A stretch of DNA of 64,000 nt, from contig NZ_JASCXJ010000008.1 of assembly GCF_030271535.1 (NCBI RefSeq), positions 62,001-126,000 on the forward strand, given 5' to 3'. Made by a program: the position numbers and the translations under genes. Position 1 is the first letter of the stretch. Each line of letters starts with the position of its first letter. Source of the stretch: Nocardiopsis sp. ATB16-24. Its GTDB lineage: Bacteria > Actinomycetota > Actinomycetes > Streptosporangiales > Streptosporangiaceae. Below are positions 35,466 to 45,300 of this stretch, in pieces. The notes beneath the pieces were generated by a model. The model was given only the letters and a program-made list of their open reading frames with translations, searched no databases and was not told where the DNA came from.

Positions 35466-36104
35466 TCAGTCCTGTCCGTCCGCCTTGCGCTGTAGATCCC
35501 AGCCACTGATACCGCGCCAGGCCAGGCGGGCCACCAACTGCTCCGCCGCGTCCTTGGGGACGGAACCGCGGCTGTTGAGCCAGTACCGGGCGCTGGTCTC
35601 GGCCATGCCGACCAGCCCGATGCTGAGCAGATGCGCCTGTTCGTCGGAGATGCTGGTGTCCTGACGGATCACCGCCCCGATCAGCTCCGCGCAGCGCTGG
35701 AGGGTCTCCTCGCTCTTCTCCCGCACGGCGGGCAGGTTGCGCAGGTCGGACTCGAAGACCAGCCTGAAGGCCTCCCCGTCCCCCGCGACGAAGTCGAAGT
35801 AGGCGCGGAAACTCGCGATGACGCGCTGACGGTTGTCATCGGTGCTCTCCAGCGCCTCGCGCTGCTTTTCGACCAGCACCTCGGAGTGCTCCTCGAGCAG
35901 AGCCAGATACAGCTCCAGCTTTCCCGGGAAGTGCTGATAGAGCACCGGCTTGCTGACGCCGGCACGATCGGCGATCTCGTCCATCGCCGCCGCGTGGTAC
36001 CCGCGCGCGACGAAGACCTCCTGCGCCGCGGCCAGGAGTTGGCGGCGGCGTCTCACCCGGGGCAGACGGGTGCCCCGCGTGCGGGCGTCTGAAGGAGCTG
36101 TCAC
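35466..36104 (-). CDS. TetR/AcrR-family transcriptional regulator
   Basis: 212 residues from GTG 36102-36104, chosen because GGAGG lies 8 nt upstream; the GTG two codons earlier is too close to it. The helix-turn-helix reads QLLAAAQEVFVARGYHAAAM then EIADRAGVSKPVLYQHFPGK, typical of TetR. The C-terminal ligand domain (FRAYFDFVAGDGEAFRLVFE and IGLVGMAETSARYWLNSRG) resembles the TetR group that is widespread next to DEAD-box and MoeZ genes in streptomycetes. It probably represses itself or a neighbour. Ligand unknown. Confidence 0.88.
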   Translation of the reverse strand: MTAPSDARTRGTRLPRVRRRRQLLAAAQEVFVARGYHAAAMDEIADRAGVSKPVLYQHFPGKLELYLALLEEHSEVLVEKQREALESTDDNRQRVIASFRAYFDFVAGDGEAFRLVFESDLRNLPAVREKSEETLQRCAELIGAVIRQDTSISDEQAHLLSIGLVGMAETSARYWLNSRGSVPKDAAEQLVARLAWRGISGWDLQRKADGQD

Positions 36105-36341
36105 ACCCACACCCTCCGAACTCGGAATGGCGGATACACGCCTTCGCCGGACATCTGCGTGGCCGGGTCTGGCCGAACACGGCCAGCGGCGCGTTCCATG
36201 TCTTCCCTCATCTTACTCTCGCGTAGCTTCTTCCCGCGCAGGGAAGAAGGCCGGTCCGGTGGGGTCGAGGAGGGGAGGTCTTCCTCACCGGGCGCGTGCA
36301 CTCGTCGCCGACGGTCCTTCGGAAGGGAGCACGGGGGCGGG

Positions 36342-36572
36342 TCAGCGCCATTCGTCCTCGTCCAACTCGACCTCCAGGGCCTGCTCCACCACATCGGCCT
36401 CGGAGGCGCGGTGGAGACTGTCCTCCGAGGGGTGGTCCCACCCGTTCTCGGCCTCGTCCACGGCCGGCGTGCTCTGGTCGACGGCGTCGGCCTCGGGGAC
36501 CTCGACGACCTCGGGGACGGGGCTCCCCTCGGCGGCGGTGCCCCGTCCCACGGAACGATCCTCCTGTGCCAC
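36342..36572 (-). CDS. Small acidic protein
   Basis: 76 residues from GTG 36570-36572, with GGGAGG 5 nt upstream. Strongly acidic, with VPEVVEVPEADAVDQSTPAV and a C-terminal helix EADVVEQALEVELDEDEWR; this D/E-rich end recurs in small actinomycete proteins. No catalytic motif. It is divergent from moeZ across 281 bp. Longer upstream starts are basic and out of character and are rejected. Confidence 0.5.
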   Translation of the reverse strand: MAQEDRSVGRGTAAEGSPVPEVVEVPEADAVDQSTPAVDEAENGWDHPSEDSLHRASEADVVEQALEVELDEDEWR

Positions 36573-36853
36573 AGGTGCCTCCCAACATCGGTCTCCGAGC
36601 GTACACACGACCACTACCCACCGCCTGGGCCGGTACGCCGGAGCGCGTGGAATGAACACCCGTGCCGCGGTGGTTGACGCCGGCGGGACGTGCGCGGACC
36701 CACGTGTGCTCAACACCTCCCGGGGGTGGGAATGGAAAACCCCACCCGTTAGGTTGGGTATGAGTGCAAGCATGTTTCGCGCACCCGTCCCCTCGCCCGG
36801 TGCTCCCTTGGTACGGGTGGTGTGAAGCAACCGAACAGACATGAGGAGTCACA

Positions 36854-38017
36854 GTGTCGCTGCCGCCGCTGGTGGAACCAGCTGACGAGCTGACCGTGGA
36901 CGAGGTGCGCCGTTACTCGCGTCACCTGATCATCCCCGACGTGGGCATGGACGGGCAGAAGCGCCTGAAGAACGCCAAGGTCCTGGTCGTCGGCGCGGGC
37001 GGTCTGGGTTCCCCGGCGCTGCTCTACCTGGCCGCCGCCGGTGTGGGGACGCTCGGCATCATCGACTTCGACGTCGTGGACGAGTCCAACCTCCAACGTC
37101 AGATCATCCACGGACAGAGCGACCTCGGTCGACCCAAGGCCGAGTCCGCCCGGGACAGCGTCAAGGAGGTGAACCCCAACACCCGCGTGATCCTGCACCA
37201 GGAGCGCCTGGAGTCGGACAACGCGCTGGAGATCCTCGGCGGTTACGACCTGATCCTGGACGGGACCGACAACTTCGCGACCCGCTACCTGGTCAACGAC
37301 GCCTGCGTCATCCTGGGCAAGCCCTACGTCTGGGGTTCGATCTACCGCTTCGACGGTCAGGTCAGCGTCTTCTGGAACGAGTACGGGCCCCAGTACCGCG
37401 ACCTGTACCCCGAGCCCCCGCCGCCCGGTATGGTCCCCTCCTGCGCCGAGGGCGGCGTGCTGGGGGTGCTGTGCTCCTCCATCGGCTCGGTCATGGTCAA
37501 CGAGGCCATCAAGCTGATCACCGGTATCGGGGAGCCTCTGGTGGGTCGTCTGCTCATCTTCGACGCCCTGGAGATGAGCTGGCGCGAGGTCAAGGTCCGC
37601 AAGGACCCCGACACCGAGCCGGTCACCGAACTCATCGACTACGAGGCGTTCTGCGGCACCGTGTCGGAGGAGGCCGGTGCGGCGGCGGCCGGCGCGACGA
37701 TCACCGCGTCCGAGCTCAAGGACCTGTTGGACCACAAGCCCGACGAGATCTTCCTCGTGGACGTGCGCGAGAAGAACGAGTACGAGATCGTCAACATCCC
37801 GGGGGCCACGCTCATCCCCAAGGACCAGTTCCTCAACGGCAAGGCGTTCGAGCGGTTGCCGCAGGACAAGCGTGTGGTCCTGCACTGCAAGTCGGGTGGG
37901 CGTTCCGCCGAGGCGCTGGCCGCGGTCCACGCGGCCGGGTTCTCCGACGCCGTCCACGTGGGCGGCGGCGTCCTGGCCTGGATCAACCAGGTCGACCCGA
38001 GTCTGCCCGCCTACTAG
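36854..38017 (+). CDS. moeZ: MoeZ: sulfur-carrier adenylyltransferase/sulfurtransferase
   Basis: 387 residues. The E1-like domain (1-270) has the nucleotide motif LVVGAGGLGSPALLYLAAAG, RQIIHGQSDLGRPKAES and LDGTDNFATRYLVNDAC. The rhodanese domain (285-387) carries the persulfide Cys in VVLHCKSGGRSAEAL. MoeZ adenylates and thiocarboxylates sulfur-carrier proteins such as MoaD, ThiS or CysO for molybdopterin, thiamine and cysteine synthesis. The adenylation-site Cys lies in GMVPSCAEGGVLG. GTG 36854 follows TGAGGAGTC. A MoaE gene is present at 58.1 kb. Two large hairpins follow. Confidence 0.93.
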   Translation: MSLPPLVEPADELTVDEVRRYSRHLIIPDVGMDGQKRLKNAKVLVVGAGGLGSPALLYLAAAGVGTLGIIDFDVVDESNLQRQIIHGQSDLGRPKAESARDSVKEVNPNTRVILHQERLESDNALEILGGYDLILDGTDNFATRYLVNDACVILGKPYVWGSIYRFDGQVSVFWNEYGPQYRDLYPEPPPPGMVPSCAEGGVLGVLCSSIGSVMVNEAIKLITGIGEPLVGRLLIFDALEMSWREVKVRKDPDTEPVTELIDYEAFCGTVSEEAGAAAAGATITASELKDLLDHKPDEIFLVDVREKNEYEIVNIPGATLIPKDQFLNGKAFERLPQDKRVVLHCKSGGRSAEALAAVHAAGFSDAVHVGGGVLAWINQVDPSLPAY

Positions 38018-38018
38018 G

Positions 38019-38054
38019 TCGTTGATGGGAGTTTCAGGAAACTCCCATCAACGA
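38019..38054 (+). terminator. Perfect 16-bp hairpin abutting the moeZ stop codon
   Basis: TCGTTGATGGGAGTTT (38019-38034) pairs perfectly with AAACTCCCATCAACGA (38039-38054) across a four-base CAGG loop, beginning 2 nt after the stop. There is no U tract, so it may protect the mRNA 3' end or act as an RNA-processing site rather than a terminator. Confidence 0.55.
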
Positions 38055-38146
38055 TCCAGCGGCGCATCCACCCGAGTCCGCCTCGTCCGTGGGGTGGTCT
38101 CCACCGTCCGCCCGGGTCGCCGCCTACGACGCCGTCGCGTTCGGGA

Positions 38147-38199
38147 GGTCGGCGGTGGTGCCGGAAGAACTCTTCCGGCACCACCGCCGACCGTTTTTT
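38147..38199 (+). terminator. Very strong intrinsic terminator (21-bp stem, T6 tail)
   Basis: The arms 38147-38167 and 38172-38192 are perfectly complementary over 21 bp around the tetraloop AACT, and G then six T follow (38194-38199). This is the strongest Rho-independent terminator in the window, about 130 nt after moeZ and 91 nt before the next start. Confidence 0.85.
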
Positions 38200-38289
38200 C
38201 ATGGTTTGCCTGATTTGTGCCACGAGTGGGTAGGGGTCGGCAGAGGCCGTCGTCGGCCGGCGACGGCCGGGCTGCTGGGAGGTGGCTCC

Positions 38290-38676
38290 ATGCGACTGAG
38301 AGGACGCTGGACCGACTGGGCCGCGATGCTCGCCGGCCTGGCCCTGGGACTGAGCTACGTCTGGCACGGGATGTACGGTCTCGGCGCGGGCGCGATGTTC
38401 GTCCTCGGCCTGTGCACCATCGTGGCCTGCGTCATGTCCATCACGCGCCCCGCGGGGGTGGCGAGCGAACTGAGCCTGCTGGGGATCGGTGTCGTGGTCC
38501 TCGCGCTGCCGTTGCTGCTGGGCTTCACGGGCACGGCCGTGGCCGCGTGGACGGCGTGGATACTCGGTGCGGTCCTGATCGTGCTGGGGGCGTTCGGCCT
38601 GTTGAAGGCCGTCCGAACCCGCAGACGTGATCCCGAACTGGCCTGGCCCCAGCACGGTCACGAGGTCTTCACCTGA
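38290..38676 (+). CDS. SPW-repeat-type small membrane protein
   Basis: 128 residues from ATG 38290, with GGGAGGTGG upstream. Four membrane segments: WAAMLAGLALGLSYVWHGMY, GAMFVLGLCTIVACVMSI, LGIGVVVLALPLLLGFTG and TAWILGAVLIVLGAFGLL. The two-repeat layout, with Trp next to Ser at the end of the first helix and an internal half-repeat, resembles SPW-repeat proteins, although the exact SPW triplet is not present. Function unknown. It ends in a 13-bp hairpin. Confidence 0.6.
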   Translation: MRLRGRWTDWAAMLAGLALGLSYVWHGMYGLGAGAMFVLGLCTIVACVMSITRPAGVASELSLLGIGVVVLALPLLLGFTGTAVAAWTAWILGAVLIVLGAFGLLKAVRTRRRDPELAWPQHGHEVFT

Positions 38677-38701
38677 CCCGTGCGCGCCTGGAGGCCGAAC
38701 C

Positions 38702-38730
38702 GGGGCCGCTCCCGCACCGGGAGCGGCCCC
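38702..38730 (+). terminator. Hairpin after the SPW-type gene
   Basis: GGGGCCGCTCCCG (38702-38714) pairs perfectly with CGGGAGCGGCCCC (38718-38730) over a 3-nt loop (12 bp with a 5-nt loop is more likely). Confidence 0.65.
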
Positions 38731-38750
38731 GAGGCGTCGGAGACCGTCTG

Positions 38751-38756
38751 TAGGCT
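38751..38756 (+). promoter_or_regulatory. -10-like hexamer for leaderless alkyltransferase-like gene
   Basis: TAGGCT ends 6 nt before GTG 38763; no Shine-Dalgarno is present. Confidence 0.45.
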
Positions 38757-38762
38757 GCCGGG

Positions 38763-39089
38763 GTGTTCACAGACGAAGAGGGCGGACCGGACGACTACGC
38801 CGAGGAGGTCCTGGCACTGGTCGAGCGGATCCCACCCGGACGGGTGATGGCCTACGGCGACGTCGCCGAGTACGTGGGAAGGGGAGGCCCCCGCCAGGTC
38901 GGCTCGGTCATGTCCACCTGGGGCGGGGGAGTGCCCTGGTGGCGTGTGGTGCGCGCGAACGGGAGCCCGGCCTCCGGACACGAGGTCCGCGCGCTGTCGC
39001 ACTACGCGGCCGAGGGCACCCCGATGCGCCCGGGAAGCGACCGCGTGGACATGGGACGTGCCAGATGGGAGGGACCCGAGGAGCAGTGA
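38763..39089 (+). CDS. Alkyltransferase-like (ATL / MGMT-family) protein
   Basis: 108 residues, the C-terminal domain of O6-methylguanine methyltransferases. The helix-turn-helix reads RIPPGRVMAYGDVAEYVGRG and the arginine-finger region is PRQVGSVMSTW. The active-site PCHRV motif is PWWRVVRANG, with the acceptor Cys replaced by Trp, which defines ATL proteins. ATLs bind O6-alkylguanine, flip it and hand the lesion to nucleotide excision repair. It sits 60 bp upstream of adnA, a repair-enzyme gene. Confidence 0.85.
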   Translation: MFTDEEGGPDDYAEEVLALVERIPPGRVMAYGDVAEYVGRGGPRQVGSVMSTWGGGVPWWRVVRANGSPASGHEVRALSHYAAEGTPMRPGSDRVDMGRARWEGPEEQ

Positions 39090-39149
39090 GGGGCCTCCGT
39101 GAGGGGGAGGACGTGCGGGGTGGTCACCGACCTCTGGTGAACTGGTGGG

Positions 39150-42100
39150 GTGAACACGACTTCGTACCGTCTCGTGCGGCGCGCCCACCAGGTGCGGCCG
39201 GCACCGGTGCTGGACGACGACCAGCGGCGCGTGGTCGAACACGCGGGCGGCCCCCTGCTGGTCCTGGCCGGACCCGGCACCGGCAAGACCACCACCATCG
39301 TCGAGGCCGTCGTCGACCGTGTCGACCATCGCGGTGTGGACCCCTCACGGGTCCTGGTGCTCACCTTCAGTCGCAAGGCCGCCCAGGAACTCCGCGAGCG
39401 CATCACGGCCCGGTTGCGTCGCACCACACGTGAACCCCTGGCCCTGACCTTCCACAGCTACGCCTACGGCCTGATCCGCCGCGAGTTCCAGCGGATGGGC
39501 GACCTGCCGCCACGCCTGCTCTCGGGACCCGAACAGTTGATGGAGGTCCGAGAACTCCTCAGGGGCGAGGCGGGGGACGGAGGCGTCGACTGGCCCGAAC
39601 GCCTGCGGCCCGCTCTGGAGACCCGCGGCTTCGCCGAAGAACTGCGCGACTTCCTCATGCGCGCCCAGGAGCGGGGTATGGGACCGGCCGAGTTGGAGGC
39701 GCTGGGCCGCGAGCGTGGCCGTGACGACTGGGTGGCCGCCGCAGGGTTCCTCGAACGCTACACGGGCCGCTTCGACATCGCACCGGTGCCCACGCTCAAC
39801 TACGCCGAACTGGTGCGGGTCGCCGCGAACCTGCTCTCCGATCCCGTGGTCCAAGAACGCGAGCGCGCCGCCCACGAGGTCGTGTTCGTCGACGAGTACC
39901 AGGACACCGACCCCGCGCAGGAGGAACTCCTGCGCGCTCTGGCCGGGGACGGCCGAGACCTGATCGCGGTCGGCGACCCCGACCAGTCCATCTACGGCTT
40001 CCGCGGCGCCGAGGTCCACAACATCCTCGACTTCCCGCGCCGTTTCACGACCGCGCAACGTACGGAGGCCCCCGTGGTCGCGCTGCGCACCTGCCGCCGC
40101 AGCGGTGCGGCCCTGCTGTCGGCCTCGCGCGGCCTGACCCGGCGTCTGCCCGCCGTGGCCTCCGCCCACGGTCGCGTCAACGAACACCGGGAGCTGATCC
40201 CCGCCGAGGGGCTGCCCGCCGGTTCGGTTCGGGTGCTGTCGGCCGACAGCAGCACCCAGGAGGCCGCGGTCATCGCCGACACGCTGCGTCGTGCCCACCT
40301 GATCGACGGCGTCCCGTGGTCGGACATGGCCGTCCTGGTGCGTTCGGTCGGCCGCCGACTACCGGTGCTGCGTCGTGCCCTGGCGGCCGCCGCGGTCCCC
40401 GTCGCGGTCGGCGCCGACGATCTGCCCCTGGCGGCCGAACCCATCGTCCGGCCCATGCTCGCGTTGATCCGCTACGGCCTGTTCCCCGACGAGCTGGACG
40501 ACGAGGCCGCCCGAGAGCTGCTCACCAGCGCGTTCGGTGAGGCCGACACGGTACGACTGCGCCGACTGGTGCGAGCCCTGCGGCGCCTGGACCTGGACCG
40601 CGCCCACGCCCGCGGTCCGGGGGAGGACGGGGACGGCGGCACCTACCGGCCCTCCTCCCGGTTGCTCGTGGACGTCCTGCGCGACCCGACCGAACTCGCC
40701 CTCGTCGACCCGGAGGTCGCCGCGCCCGCCGTCCGTGTCGCGCAGGCGTTGAGCACCGTCCGCACCCTGGCCGCGAAGGGCGCCGACGCCGAACAGGTCC
40801 TGTGGGAGCTGTGGCGTGACAGCGGCCTGTCCGACCGGTTGCTGCGCGCCGTCCTGGCCGGAGGCCGCAGGGGCGCTTCCGCCGACCGTGACCTGGACGC
40901 CGTGGTCGCCCTGTTCGAGAGCGCCGCCCGTTACTGTGACCGGCTGCCCCCAGGCACCCCCGCCGGGTTCCTGGAGGATCTCGCGGCCCAGGAGATCCCG
41001 GGCGACAGCCTCGCCGAACGCGCTCCCGAGGGCGAAGCGGTGCGCATCCTCACCGCCCACCGGTCCAAGGGGCTGGAGTGGGACCTGGTGGTGGTCGCCG
41101 GGGCCCAGGAGGGTGACTGGCCCGACCTCAGACTGCGTGGCTCCCTGCTCGGCGTGGAGGAGCTCGTGGACGCCGACGTGCACTCCGCCGACTCCTTCGG
41201 AGCCGCACTGGCCTCCAAACTCCTGGACGAGGAGCGCCGTCTTTTCTACGTGGCCCTCACCCGCGCCCGTCGCACGCTGGTGGTGACGGCCGTGGGCGGC
41301 GAGGACACCGACGAACGCCCCTCACGCTTCCTCTCGGAAATGGGCGTGGGCGAACCCGAGCCCGTCAGCACCGGCCTGCGCTGGCTGTCCCTGCCCTCAC
41401 TGGTCGCCGACCTGCGCTCGGTCGTCACCGACCTTCGAGCCCCCGAACCGCTGCGCGAGGCCGCCGCCCGCCACCTGGCCCGGCTCGCGGAGGAGGGCGT
41501 GCGCGGGGCCGACCCCTCCGAGTGGTACGCGCTCACACCCTTCAGCGACGACCGTCCCCTGGCCGACGCCCAGGACACCATCCGGGTCTCGCCCTCCCAG
41601 GTGGAGAGTTTCACCAACTGTCAGCTGCGCTGGTTGCTCGAACGCGTCGCCGGAGCCTCCTCCGGCGACGCCGCGTCCGCCCTCGGCACGGTCGTACACG
41701 CGGTCGCCGTGCTGGTCGCCCAGGGCAGCACCCCGGAGGAGATCAGCGGACGCATGGACGAGATCTGGGCCGACCTGGACTTCGGCGGCCCCTGGCAGTC
41801 CAGGGCCCAACGGGACCGTGCGGACACGATGGTCCGCAAACTCATCGACTGGGAGGCGGCCAACGACCGCGAACTGGTCGTCACGGAGGAGGGGTTCCGG
41901 GTGGACGTGGGCGGTATCGAGATCACCGGCCGTGTCGACCGCCTCGAACGCGACGACCAGGGCCGAGCCGTGGTCGTGGACATCAAGACCGGCAGGAACA
42001 AGGCCGAGGACCTGGCTCGCCATCCCCAGCTCGGCGTCTACCAGATGGCGGTCCTCCAGGGGGCCTTCGCCCGGCTCGGACTCACCGAACCGGGGGGCGC

Positions 42101-42317
42101 CTCGCTGGTGCAGGTCGGAGAGAAGATCAAGAAGGCCAGAGAGCAGGCCCAACCCCCCCTGGGCGAGGACCCCGATCCCGGATGGGCCGGGACGCTGGTG
42201 CGCGAGGTCGCCGCCGGCATGGGAGGGTCCCGCTTCACCGCCACACGTCACAAGGGCTGTAGGTCGTGCGCCGTTCGCTCCTGCTGCCCGGTCCAGGATG
42301 AGGGCAGACATGTCTGA
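39150..42317 (+). CDS. adnA: AdnA-like ATP-dependent helicase-nuclease subunit
   Basis: 1055 residues, the length of mycobacterial AdnA. UvrD-type motor: Walker A LAGPGTGKTTTIVEAV, Ia LTFSRKAAQELRERI, II VVFVDEYQDTDPAQEELL, III VGDPDQSIYGFRGAEV, V RILTAHRSKGLEWDLVVVAG, VI FYVALTRARRTLVV. The RecB-type nuclease at about 820-1050 has VVDIKTGRN. One Cys before the nuclease (FTNCQLRWL) and CRSCAVRSCCP at the end look like an iron-sulfur staple. With AdnB it resects DNA double-strand breaks. Its stop overlaps the adnB start by 8 bp. Confidence 0.88.
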   Translation: MNTTSYRLVRRAHQVRPAPVLDDDQRRVVEHAGGPLLVLAGPGTGKTTTIVEAVVDRVDHRGVDPSRVLVLTFSRKAAQELRERITARLRRTTREPLALTFHSYAYGLIRREFQRMGDLPPRLLSGPEQLMEVRELLRGEAGDGGVDWPERLRPALETRGFAEELRDFLMRAQERGMGPAELEALGRERGRDDWVAAAGFLERYTGRFDIAPVPTLNYAELVRVAANLLSDPVVQERERAAHEVVFVDEYQDTDPAQEELLRALAGDGRDLIAVGDPDQSIYGFRGAEVHNILDFPRRFTTAQRTEAPVVALRTCRRSGAALLSASRGLTRRLPAVASAHGRVNEHRELIPAEGLPAGSVRVLSADSSTQEAAVIADTLRRAHLIDGVPWSDMAVLVRSVGRRLPVLRRALAAAAVPVAVGADDLPLAAEPIVRPMLALIRYGLFPDELDDEAARELLTSAFGEADTVRLRRLVRALRRLDLDRAHARGPGEDGDGGTYRPSSRLLVDVLRDPTELALVDPEVAAPAVRVAQALSTVRTLAAKGADAEQVLWELWRDSGLSDRLLRAVLAGGRRGASADRDLDAVVALFESAARYCDRLPPGTPAGFLEDLAAQEIPGDSLAERAPEGEAVRILTAHRSKGLEWDLVVVAGAQEGDWPDLRLRGSLLGVEELVDADVHSADSFGAALASKLLDEERRLFYVALTRARRTLVVTAVGGEDTDERPSRFLSEMGVGEPEPVSTGLRWLSLPSLVADLRSVVTDLRAPEPLREAAARHLARLAEEGVRGADPSEWYALTPFSDDRPLADAQDTIRVSPSQVESFTNCQLRWLLERVAGASSGDAASALGTVVHAVAVLVAQGSTPEEISGRMDEIWADLDFGGPWQSRAQRDRADTMVRKLIDWEAANDRELVVTEEGFRVDVGGIEITGRVDRLERDDQGRAVVVDIKTGRNKAEDLARHPQLGVYQMAVLQGAFARLGLTEPGGASLVQVGEKIKKAREQAQPPLGEDPDPGWAGTLVREVAAGMGGSRFTATRHKGCRSCAVRSCCPVQDEGRHV

Positions 42318-45300
42318 AACCCACCCCCGCCCCCACCCCCACCCCGCGTCGGATCCCCCTCCCTCCGCACCGCCTCCCCGCTTCACCCCCGCCGAACTCG
42401 CCCGTCTTCTGGGACAGCCGGAGCCGACGGCGGAACAGGCCGAGGTCATCTCCGCGCCCCTGGAACCCGGCGTGGTCATCGCGGGTGCGGGGTCGGGCAA
42501 GAGCGAGACCATGGCCTCCCGAGTGGTGTGGCTCGTGGCCAACGGCCATGTGCGTCCGGAGCAGATCCTCGGCCTGACCTTCACCCGCAAGGCCACCGCC
42601 GAACTGGCGGAACGCGTGCGCAGGCGGATGGAACAGCTGAGGGAGACCGAACAGCTGCCCGAGGAGCTGCTCGACGGTGAACCCACCGTGTCGACCTACA
42701 ACGCCTACTCCGGACGCATCGTCGCCGACCACGCCCTGCGCGAGGCCGTCGAACCGAGCTCCCGCCTGCTCAGCGAGGGCCAGGCCTGGCAACTCGCGGC
42801 CCGTGTGGTCGGCGAGTACGACGGCCCCATGGACCTGATCACGGTCGGAGCCGACACGGTCACACGCCGGGTCCTGGATCTGTCCGGGCAGATCGCCGAC
42901 CACCTCACCGGCACGGAGCAGATCCGAGGGATCGGGCGATGGCTGCGCGCGTCGATCGAGGCCCTGCCGCGCAAACCCACGGTGCCCACGCGCAACCTGC
43001 TCAACGCCCAGCTGCGCCGTGAGCAGCTCCTGCCCCTGGTGGAGCGCTACGAGCACGCCAAACACGTCCGTGAGGCCATGGACTTCGGCGACCAGGTGTC
43101 CTTGGCGGCACGCATCGCCCAGAACCACCCGGAGGTCGGTCTCATCGAGCGGAGCCGGTTCCGTGTGGTCCTCCTGGACGAGTACCAGGACACCAGCCAC
43201 GCCCAGCTCGTACTGCTGCGTGCCCTGTTCGGGGAGGGCCACCCGGTCACCGCGGTCGGCGACCCCTGCCAGTCCATCTACGGCTGGCGCGGAGCCGTCG
43301 CGGCCAACCTCACCAACTTCCCCCACGACTTCCCCGCCTCGCCCGGTCGCGCCGCGCCCGTACGCCGCCTGGCCACCAGCTTCCGTAACGGGGAGCGCGT
43401 CCTGGAGGTCGCCAGGCGTATCTCCGAACCCCTCCGTGTCCAAAGCCCCGAGGTGCCGGTCCTGTATCCCGGCCCGGCGCGGCGCGGCAGGGGCGTGGTC
43501 CACACCGGACTGTTCGCCGGACAGAAGGACGAGGCCGCGTGGATCGCCGAACGGGTCAGGAGCTACCTGGACGCCGGCCCCGGAGAGCCGGGCGGGGCGG
43601 AGACCGCGCCGGACGGCCTGCCATGGCCGACCGGAGAGTCCGGCGGGGCCGAGGACGGCGGCGTCGGTCCCGGAGACATCGCCGTGCTGTGCCGCAAGCG
43701 CTCCCAGTTCCCGGCACTGCGCGAAGCCTTGGAGGAGCGTGGCGTTCCGGTGGAGGTCGTCGGGCTGGGCGGCCTGATGATGGTGCCCGAGGTCCGCGAC
43801 ATCATCGCCACCCTTCGGGTGGTCCACGACGCCTCGGCGGGCAACGAACTCGCACGCATCCTGACCGGGCCGCGCTGGCGCATCGGGCCGCGCGACCTGG
43901 CCGCGCTCGGTGCCCGCGCCGCCGAGTTGGCCCGTCAGAGCAGGCGCGACCTCACCTCACCCGACCCGGGGGAGGAACCGGAGGACGACATCCTGCGCCG
44001 CACCGTACTGGACCTGACGGCGGAGAGCGGCAGTCTGGTGGACGCCCTCGACGATCCCGGTCCCGCCGAGAACTACTCCGAGACCGCCCGTGAGCGGCTC
44101 GGTCTGCTCGCCGAGGAACTGCGCACCCTGCGCAAACTGGTCGGACAACCCCTGCCCGACCTGATCACCGAGATCGAGCGGATGCTCGGACTGGACATCG
44201 AGGTGGGGGCACGGACCGGACGCGAGCCGATGTCGGCGCGCGCGGACCTGGACGCCTTCGTCGACCACGCGTCCCGCTTCGTCGGCAACAGTGAGGATCC
44301 CACCCTCGGCGGCTTCCTCGGTTACCTGAGGGCCGCGGCCGAGCGGGAGAGCGGCCTGGCGCCCGGCGAGCGCGTCGGAAGCGGCGACACCGTCAAACTG
44401 ATGACCATGCACGCCGCGAAGGGGTTGCAGTGGCCCGTGGTGGTCGTGCCGGGGATCAGCGGCGGCAAGTACGCCCCGTTGTTCCCCACGAGCCTGTCCG
44501 AGGGCGACATGTGGATCAAGGGCGAGCACCTGCTGCCCTACCGGCTGCGCGGTGATCGTCGGAACCTGCCCGAGCTGCTGTCGGTGGACAAGAAGGGCAT
44601 CGACGAGTTCAAGGCCGCCGAACAGGAACGCCATCTGTCGGAGGAACGGCGGTTGGCCTACGTCGCCGTCACCCGCGCCTCCTTCGCCCTGTTGTGCACG
44701 GGCCACTGGTGGGGACACGACGCCGCGAGCGAGCGCGGACCCTCGCTGTTCCTGGAGGAGATCCGTCAGGCCTGTGAGGACGGAGCGGGGAAGGTCGTGC
44801 ACTGGGAACCCCGGCCCGATCCCGACGCCAATCCCTACGAGGAGGAGGACGACGGTACGGCCGTGTGGCCTCCGCGGAAGGACGAGGGGGACGAGGACTC
44901 CGACCGCCGGGCCGGGATCCTCTCCGGCGCCGACCTCGTCCGGCGCTCCCGTGCGAGGCTGCGAGAAGGGGGCGTCGAGCCGGAGGAGGGGGCGTGGCCG
45001 CAGGGGCTGCGTCGCCGCCTGCGGGGATGGGAACGCGACACCGAGCTCTTGTTGGCCCACCGCCGTGCCGAGGAACAGCGTACCGAGGAGGGGCCCGTCC
45101 AGGTCGAGCTGCCCGGACACCTGTCGGTCTCGTCCATGGTGTGGCTGGCACGTGACCCCTCCGCCCTGGCCCGGCAGATCCGGCGCCCGCTGCCGCGACC
45201 GCCCGCGCCGCACACCCGTCGGGGCACCGCGTTCCACTCCTGGCTGGAGCAGCGCTTCGGTCGACGCGCCACGCTGCTGGACGAGCTGCCCGGTGCCGCG

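Noticed and set aside
38763..39089. Functional O6-methylguanine methyltransferase
   Set aside because: The acceptor Cys is Trp, so it is an alkyltransferase-like protein and not a self-inactivating transferase.
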